Source: Eopsaltria australis (lineage: Eukaryota > Chordata > Aves > Passeriformes > Petroicidae). Taken from it: DNA of 64,000 nucleotides. The translations under genes were made by a program, and so were the position numbers. Positions 55,523-64,000 of this stretch are shown one piece after another (within the stretch, counting starts at the first letter, position 1; each line of letters opens with the position of its first letter). Below the pieces are notes generated by a model that had not been told where the DNA came from, made no database searches, and was given only the letters and a program-made list of their open reading frames with translations. The stretch spans positions 1 to 64,000 of the forward strand of contig JAVTVJ010001341.1 in NCBI GenBank assembly GCA_034509425.1, in the 5' to 3' direction.

Positions 55523-58500
55523 GTGAGTCCAGCCCTGCTGCCTGCTCCACCTGCTCCTTTTAGAAATGTCAGTGTGGCTGGGCACGCCCTCACAGCCCTG
55601 TTCACTGCGTCACCCCTGCCAGGAGCAGCCCATTCGAGCCTTGGAAAAGAGGGAAGAAGGCATGGTGGGGTGTGCCCTGGGGTTTTGGTGCCTTGTGGGA
55701 TGGGACGTGTGGCAGGAGCCCAGCCCTGTGCTTGTGTGTGTTTGTCTTGTGTGACCTTTATTTAGAAAGAAATCTCTCTGTTCAGAAGCAACTCTTCCTT
55801 AAGGGTAAGGTTGCAATGCTGTCAGGTAAGCCAGCATGATAAGAAAACATATCACAACCATTTGTGTTTGAGAGTTGGTCTGGAAACTAATTTCCTTTGC
55901 CTTTCATTTGTATGTAGCTGAAGACCGCTGTCTCTTGTGGCTGTTTACAGAGACTGGCCCTGAATATATAAGGTTTTTTATTCAGTAGGAGACTTTCCTT
56001 GTATTTCAGATGAAAATAAAGGAGAAAGCAGAGACCATGCAGTGGGTTAGCCATAGTTACATGCTGCAAAACAGAGCACCATGAAGTGGGTTGTTTAGAA
56101 AACTGTATGGCCTCTGTCCTTTCATTATAAACAAGTCTGTTCATTAGCTGGAAAAGAAACTTCAAACATTGTCCAGACCAGAACAAACTTGTATGTCTGA
56201 TCTGTTCAAATAGGAGTCTTTGCCAGGAGGGTTTGCAATAGATTAAGGTATTTTTTCCTGCAGGGAGGAATGTGCTTGCTGTGGTCTTTAATAAATCCTT
56301 TACGATAGAGATACCTTAGAGCCCATTATCTTGGTAGATAGGCAGGTCACAGCTACTTGGTTACTGCAGCAGATGAAAGGATTGGGGAATTGTCCCAGTT
56401 CCTGAGTACATATTGGGTTTCTTGGGGGAAAGGCTGCCTTTTGAGAGGCTGTGTGTGTTCTGACATGGTAAGGGGTGTGCTGACCCTGCTGGCTCCAGGG
56501 CAGGGATTGTCTCTTGGTATCAGTTGTCTCCATCAGGATTTATTGATGGAGTCCATCTGCATACCTTATCAGCAGGCTTTTGCAGCATACCGCATTTCTG
56601 GTCTCTCGTGGAGTTTCAGCTGTCTCTTGAACATGTGAAAACCTGTTTTAATGTTTCTGAACTAAAGAGAGAATATATTCTTCAGAGCCTGTTTTTACCG
56701 TGCAAGATCTACACTCCCCTTCCAGCCTGCCATCCCTTCTGTGCCCTAGTGATAGAGGAGACTCACTCAGGTGGAAAGGCAGATTTTGCTTTGTGATTAC
56801 ATACAACAGGAGGTCTCTGTGGCAGGTGGGGAGAGCTGCTGCCCAGGGCTGAGCAGTGGCAGCCTGTGGTGTGATGCTCTGGACAGGCTCCAAGCGTGTG
56901 CTCGCTCGTGGAACACATCCAGCTGGGTGCTGTATCCTCGCTGTGGTGGGGTCAGTGCCTCCTGCCTGTCTCCTGTCTTTTCTTGGCAAAGAGACAATCA
57001 ACTTCTCAGCCCTCATTTAGCTCCAGGGAGTGAGTGGTGATGTTCAGGCTGGCAGACATGCAGCTGCTGCGTGGGCAGGTAGCAGTTCTCAGGGGTAAGC
57101 AGGTTGCAGGCAAACTGGAAAACTGTGCCATTTAAGGAGCTGCTGAGCAGTGTCCTTGGAAAATAGCTGAGATCTGGCCTGCAGCCAAAGTGAAGCTGGA
57201 ACTGACACAAGGCTTTGTCACAAAGACATCTGCTCCAGTTGCAGGGAACATGTGGACTCCTGCCATGGCATTTGCCACCTGGCGTGTTCTTGCTGGCCCA
57301 ACAGCCAGTATGGCCACATTTTGTGCTGCATTCAGGAGCAAAATAGAAACCAGTCTGGATGGGGAAGAGCAAAAACTCTGACCCATGTGAGTATTGACAC
57401 AGTCTTCACCAAGCTGATGCAGAGATGTGGATATCACTCCCAAGGACTCCAGCGTAGGATCCTCCACTCTCTAGGGCACGTGGCTTCTGCTCTGGAGACC
57501 ACAGGGTGAATCAATTACTCCAAGGACAGTGAGGTGTGATCTCTTCATGAGAGGTCTTCAGGTTGTTGACATGGAGAAACACAAGCTGATGAGAAATAGG
57601 GACCATACTGCTCATGTTGCTTTGACAGCCTGTACAAGACTAAAAAACCCCAAGTGCCTGCAAATAAATTCTGAACATAGCTGTGTGGAGGTGTGCAAAA
57701 CGGCCCATCTAGGACAGGCTGGGGGCTGCAGCTCTCCACGGGTTCTCAGGCAGTTGCAGCAGCAGAGAGTTGTGGATGTGGCCCAGGGTCCCAGTACACT
57801 CCACTGGAAACTAGGCTCTAGGGCACTCTTCCCTGCCTTCCCTGTTGCCAGCTGCTGCTTGTGACATCTTTTCTAGGAACCTGGGTAAAATCAAAGATGG
57901 CAAATCAGAAGCCAGGTTTTTGTATGTGATCTGGGTGCTTTGATTTACAGTCTGTGCCCCCTGCTGTGGAGAGGAAGTGTCATTAATATCTCTCTTCGTG
58001 TCCACAGAGATCACACTGGCACCACACCATTGGGGCAGGCTGAGGTGGGTGCCTGTGCTTGGACAGCATCTTGAGCCCACAGCAGTGGGTGCACTTCAGC
58101 ACCCACAAATGTCCATTGGGAACTCCACACCAGAGAGAGCCTGTGGGCTGGGTTTGCAGAGACTGCTTACTCCCTGTGCCTTGAAAAAACTCAACACTGA
58201 ATTTGACATAATGCCTGGAACAAGCACAGCAGAGGCATAGAGGATGGGGAAGAGCCCAGCATTTCTCTCTTGGCCTCAATGCAGGTCCCTGGGAGGGTTA
58301 CAGTGGGCAGGAGCTGTGCTGTGAGCTTTGCCTGCTCTGGGGGCAGTGCCAGCCCCTCGGCAGGAATCTTCTGCCATTTCTCCAGCCTCGAGCTGTCTGC
58401 AGCTCCGCGTGAGCCTGCGCATGAACGTGTGTGTGTGCATAAAAATCCTTCCTAAGGTAGTAAATAATAGCACTACAGAGTTCATAAAATTCAGGTCTCC

Positions 58501-61500
58501 CAGGCATTCTGCTGGAGCTTTTCCAAAGCCTGGCAACCAAAGTGCAGGACTCGGCATGCTGAGTTCTGCACCAGCTTCAACCCACAAAGCCGTCTCCAGC
58601 AGAAGGCTCCGGGCTCCTGAGATCTGGAGTGGCTGCAGATGCAGCTCAAACAATGCCTTTGCACAGTAGATACTTAAAGTTTGTTTCATCTAATACAAAG
58701 GAGATGACAATTTTAGTGTCATTACTGTTGTAATAAATTGAACAAGCAGACCAGAGTGCAGTTAGTAGGAGGTACTTTGTGAGATTGGAAGTTAGGTGGT
58801 GTTGCTATAGCCCCTTCACAGGAAGCATGTCCTGTGTTGGACAGGAGTATCAAGTCCTATCGTAAAATAACAAAATTTAATTGAACTACAATGAAAAAAA
58901 AGTAATGTTTTTCGTTAAATAAACACTACATAGGTTGACAAGAATGTTGTTTTTCTCAGTTTTTAGTCTTTGTGATGTGGCTGGTGAAGAAACAGCTGTT
59001 CACTGAAAATTACCCTATTGCCATTTAACAATAAGTTTTGCAGTCTTAAAATTTGACACCTGGGTCTTAAACTAGTCACATAGGCTGCTTTTATAGGAGG
59101 TGTTTTTGGTGTTGAGAGAAGACTGCCAGATGTCTTGTTTCCTTCCATAAGAAGTGTCTAAAGGAAGTCAGACAAATTCTATAGTGAAGAAAATACAATT
59201 TTCACTTTGAGTTTCATCATTTTAATTGACCTAGGGTCATAAAAAATTGTAATGTATATTGATTGTTCCCAGAAAACTATCCTTTTGGCATGGTCTGCTA
59301 GCATGTTAAGATGTAGCACAACTCTAGTAATTTTAGGCTGGGATCTTATCTTAACATTCCTACTGAAAATCATAATGCCAAGGAGTTAGCACTGTACTTG
59401 CAGGGTAACTTGAATCAATAGCTGATTATTCAGAAGAAATTTGCTGGCTCTGCAAAACTTTCAACCCTACAAATTGCTGAATGGTTTTCTTATCACAGTG
59501 CCTCACTACCACTGGGAAATGATGCCAGGAAATCATGTTTGAACAAAACCTTTGTGTTTTTTCTGCAGAGGAGTTAAACATTTGATGCTCACCGCCCTCA
59601 GTCTCTAGCATTAAAGAAAATATTTCTGGAAAAATTATTTCTATTTGGCGTAGGATGATGTACAACAATTGTTTGTTCCTGGCATCTTTCAGTAAAGGAT
59701 TGAACACTGATACTGATCTTCATACAGCCCATTCAGTATCCCTTCTATCACCTCTGCTGTAGTATCAAGTGTTCTGACACACCCGAGTTTAAATTAAGTG
59801 ATGTGCAAATATGCTGCATATTGAATTACAATAGGTTAAATGGAAGTGAGTTCTAAATGTTTAAAATCAGAGGAAAAGATAGCAGAGCTGTCAGAGTAGG
59901 TGAAAGATAAAGTGATTCATAGATCCTTCTGAGCTTAAAGCAAACCTCTCAAGCTAGTTACTTGCTTTTAGATTTCTCCTCTTGGGTCTTTGCATGACTG
60001 CATTTGATATACATGTTTGAGTGTTACTTGTATCTTTAGGATCTGGAAAAAGGAGGAGGAGAAATGCACTGATGAAGGTGATACAAAAATTACCTATGGA
60101 TATTCAGTGTGTGCGTGCACATACGTGCACATGCATTTGTAAACAGACACAGCTACCATCCTTTATACTCATAATCTGTTAATCAGCAGATCCTGACTGA
60201 AGAATTTGGCTAAAACTTTTGCTGTCAAAAATATGATTTCACTGAAGTTGAAGTATGCCACAGAAGAATTGCTGATTGAGTTACACACTCAATTAAAGAA
60301 AACAATACGCCCAGTTCCAAAATGACATTTCAAAACAGAAACCTATTGTTTCATTTAGTAAATGCTCCTTTGAAAACCCTTAAATCTTTGGCCAACAATT
60401 TCAAAAGACTTCTTTTCCTCCACTATGTTTTCCATGGGAGGTACTGCAATGTCCTGCTCTGCTTACAGATTTGAAGCCTGTCTAACACTGATCTTCAGTG
60501 CAAGCAGCAGTGTCTGCATTAACTTTCAGCCCTTTACCTTGGCTTTGGGCCATCTGTCTGCATGAAGGGAGAGTAATCAACCATTTGTCTTGAAGACATT
60601 TCCAGCTCGAAAGTGGTCAAGGCATCCAAGTATCTTGAAGTAAACTCAAGATATTTTGCAGTGCAAAATGAGCTACTTTCCCAATTTCTTGTCATGAAAG
60701 CATAGGGAAGCCACATAAAAGGGCTTCACAGAACTTTGTCTTTCCCTATACAACATATACTATGATCAGTAGAGTATAAAGCTATTGATAGCTACAGAGC
60801 CACATCTGAAACACTTCTGCATCCCTAGATGTGCCTGTGTGTTTCTTGTTCTTGAAAAAGTTCAGATTAACCAGATGTGTGCGGACACTGGACGTGTTGT
60901 ATTACTCAGGTCTTACATCAGACTTAGGAGCATGCTGGTTGGAGCCAAGATCTCCTGAGCAAAGCAATGCTTTGAAGGTTGTGTTTGAGTTAGCCTGTTA
61001 GGGTACAGGAGAAGCAAAACTGCTGTAGCAGCAGTCTCAGTACGGGACTGCTTCTGAGTCACAAAATGGCTACAGGAATAGTAGGACATAATAAAGGAGG
61101 TGTGGAGGAACAAGAACTCTGCTCTGGCTAGAAGTGATGGTGTGGTGCTTTGGTCAAACATTATATAGGGCATGATGTGCTGGGTCATTCTGACATAGTG
61201 TTTGCTCTAACAGGTGATAGGAATCAAAATATCTCTGGTATTCACATCCCAGTTCATTGGCAGTGATAATTGAATGTCACGGAATCCTTTTGGTGCATGT
61301 GCACCTACCATCATGAATGATGGATGTGGAACTCAGTAGTTCTTGCATGAGCTGTTTGCCAGTCCTGTGCCAGTCTTTTCCAGTCTGTGCCAGTTTGGAG
61401 GTCCTCCTTTCACATACATCCTGCCACTGTCACTCTGCTTTTTTCCTTTAGGATGAATTTGTGCCCTTCAGTCAAAGAGGCTGAAGCCAGCAGGTTCTTG

Positions 61501-64000
61501 GCAGGCAGGCATTGCCTGAGGCAGAGGCGAAAGCTGGCACTGAGCTATTTGCCTGCTGGACTGCAGTGTTCAAGGTGCTCCGCACTACCTAGAAGGCTTT
61601 ACATGGTCTTGGCTTGAGCTTGCTTTCCTTCTCTTGTGAACTGGCCACAACTGAAGTGAGTGGAGGGTTTGATCCCCACCATGGCACAAAGGGGGAAGGT
61701 GCTCTTCTTCAGTGGCCTTGGACATGCTCCTTGCTGGGGTGTAAAATGCCTGGTGGTGGTGTCCAGGGCACAAGGTACAGGATTTATCCACTAGAAGTGG
61801 TTAGGGGTGAAAGCTGGCATGATCCTGTGTATGGTTAATGTCTTGGGAAGATCATGGAGAAAGAGAAGAGCAATATGAAACCAGCACTTTTGAAAGCCAT
61901 TTTATATCCATTTCATTCAGGGGACTGAGGTAATTCAGAGCCAGGATTGCTTCTGGGCTTGATAAAAATATCTTAAAATGAAGAAATAACACACAGTAAT
62001 GTTTCTAGCTGTCTTGTACAATTTTCTCATGGCCCTGCAAAGCTTGGTTTGGGGGTTTTGTAGGACTGGATTCTTCCAACTGCTGTGCTGCATTTGGAAG
62101 AAATTACTTCTTTGCTCTTATCATCCCCCAACAGGCAGCTGCAGAGTTTGGCTTTTCACTTTGCAAACAGTATGTTAGTACCTAAATTATTTTCTCTTCT
62201 TCCTTAGCATTTTCTGGTTCCAGAGATTTTGGAATCCACTTTGCCATGTAAATGCTACTAAAGCCATGTCATCTGCTTTTCCTGAACTTGCAGGTATTCA
62301 GGAGTAGCATTACCAACATGGGGGGGTTAGGTTGGTTTTTTTTTTTTCACATTAAGCCCTTTAAATCCACAAGTAAATAGAGTGATCTGATTTGCCAGCA
62401 GCAAGTATTCATGTAACTTGATCAGACCTCAGGATCTTTGAGAAAAACCACATGCCATTTAGCCTCTTTCTATACAGAGGAATTTGGACAATTCATCATT
62501 ATACCAAGTGCCTTATTAGTTGACAGAAGGGTTAACTGACCTTCAAACAGGAACTCAACGGTTTGCCTGCAGGGAGCATATTCCATGGTGGGTTGACTAC
62601 TTAAGCACTTTCGATGTAAAGTAAAAACAATCTCTTGTGTCAGGGTATAATTCAAAGAACAAAGGACCGTTTTGCTCAATTGTGCAGGCAGCAGAAGTTA
62701 TTTTTGTCTCTTGCCTATCATATTCACATTGTACAAGAAAGTCGTTTTGTTGAGGAGCGATTTGTTCTGCTGAGGCTCTTTGTGTAATTTTTGAACTGAA
62801 GACCACCACTGTGTTCTGGCACTGAAGCAAACAATGTACAGTCTTGAAAACAGCTTTGTGTTTTGCCCTATTTAGAAGGGGGCAATTGCTTTGGGTGTGT
62901 GAATTGATTTATGGGCCCTTCTGAGCCATTTAACCTCCTTTGAGAATGCCTAGTAAATGGATGTGTAAGTGGGGGGTGTTCTCAGGTTTTCCTGTTTAAG
63001 GAGCATGTGCTTGACCTGCTTCGGGTGCACTCTGCCATAATGATAGGTAGATGATGGGCATATTTTCAAAGCCTCTTTTTGTTGTTTGCTGCCATCTCTT
63101 TATGAAAAGCTTTGCGTGTTGGTGGTGTCCTCTGCTGCTGCTGCCTCCTGTGTAATTGAGGTCAAGTGGCAGCCTCGCTGCATGGAAACGCTTCTCCTGA
63201 TAGAGTTATTGTGTGCAAAGCATGGCTGTGCTTCCAGCAGTGACAGTGCATCACCAAGTTAATTGAGTAACTTCTCTCTGCCCTGGGTTAGTGCCAAAGA
63301 AGTGCATTTCAGGAAGGTCTGAATACTAACTCCCTAGCTGGTGCTCGAAGTGTGAAATAATTTTTAAAAATTCATAAATCTGTTAAGTGTCCTCATTCCC
63401 ACTTGAGGGTGACAAACAGCGTGTAGGCTGTTGGTCATTAACACCTCAAACACAACAGGGCTGCCCATGACCACATTCTTTTTTCTATTCTACTTTTACC
63501 TACCATATTTTTTCTGATTTTCTATATACCCAAAATGTCAGCTTAGTGCCAGGCTCCTCAGTGTGTGCTGTGAGTGTTTTCCCACTGTCCATGGCAGGAG
63601 CATGTTCTGAGCCAGTCCCTGTACCTCTGCCTAGAAGATCTCACAGACGCTTTTGCTCCATAGATGTGTCCTGTTCTTGAAAGCCAGTTCAGTTTTTAGC
63701 ACCCACAGTGACTTATGAAAGAGAGCTGCTCCACTTAACCAAGTGCTGTGTGATCTGTTACCTCCTTTTGGTATGCTGTGTGTGGGAGGTGCAGGGGAAT
63801 GTGGTTGGGTTTTGATCTGCAGGATTCCTCACAGTAAATGGTTGTTCCTAGTTCAATTTTCCTTTTTCACTCATGGTTTGCTATTAAACCCTCTATGTGC
63901 CTGCCTGCCATTTTTTTTCCTGCTCCAAGAGCCTTGCTCCATTCACTCTTCACTGCAGGAGAGAAACTGGAATCTTTGTTCTCGGTTGCTGTCCAGTTGA
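55523..64000 (+). other. LAMB1 intron 23 (runs past the window end)
   Basis: At least 8.5 kb of intron. I searched both strands for the next LE exon and for other genes and saw none. An alternating purine-pyrimidine stretch lies at about 60108-60138, and 63100-63340 is less AT-rich with TAATTGAG and TTAATTGAG cores, but neither can be assigned a role by eye. Confidence 0.75.

Noticed and set aside
57013..57372. Cysteine-containing minus-strand frame in LAMB1 intron 23
   Set aside because: Cysteine spacing does not match LE modules, the strand is wrong and splice sites in phase are missing.
61660..61690. gggtttgatcccc resembling a tRNA B box
   Set aside because: No matching A box, acceptor stem or cloverleaf could be formed around it.
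55523..64000. Search for the next LAMB1 LE exon
   Set aside because: No C-x-C-D-P segment with acceptor in the required phase was found, so the window most likely ends inside this intron.

Overview
The window is vertebrate nuclear DNA: long AT-rich introns, GT-AG splice sites, phase-consistent exons and a CpG-island promoter. Compact introns, T/G-rich intron runs and the gene order suggest a bird, perhaps a passerine; that is inference, not proof. Two laminin beta-chain genes lie head to tail on the + strand and account for essentially all the coding sequence.

1-28,540: the 3' two thirds of a LAMB4-type gene. Twenty-four exons (126-235 to 28188-28327) join in frame without a stop into 1,353 residues: laminin EGF-like (LE) modules, the LF (domain IV) module, a second run of LE modules, a coiled coil broken by the six-cysteine beta knob, and a C-terminal Cys tail. 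The N-terminal LN domain and first LE modules lie upstream of the window. A poly(A) signal (28515-28520) follows the stop.

28,541-32,560: intergenic DNA with low-complexity tracts and a GC-rich patch, no gene seen. 32,560-33,680: CpG-island promoter and 5' UTR of LAMB1, with a GC box, a (GGA)8 run and a 95-bp tract in 5-bp GTCCC register that ends 10 bp before the start codon.

33,111-55,522: the 5' 23 coding exons of LAMB1 (signal peptide, LN, LE modules, LF, LE modules; 1,129 residues). 55,523-64,000 is one unfinished intron; the last LE modules and the coiled coil lie beyond the window.

Both proteins are secreted basement-membrane subunits that pair with an alpha and a gamma chain through the coiled coil; the LN domain drives network polymerisation. 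The two genes share exon lengths and phases at many equivalent positions (80, 144, 232, 225, 97 bp), which shows descent by tandem duplication. No new type of system was found. The points most worth checking are an extra in-frame LAMB4 exon in the LF module, the GTCCC tract in the LAMB1 5' UTR, two GC-AG introns, sequence changes in LAMB1 cell-binding motifs, and an unexplained antisense exon-like reading frame inside LAMB4.
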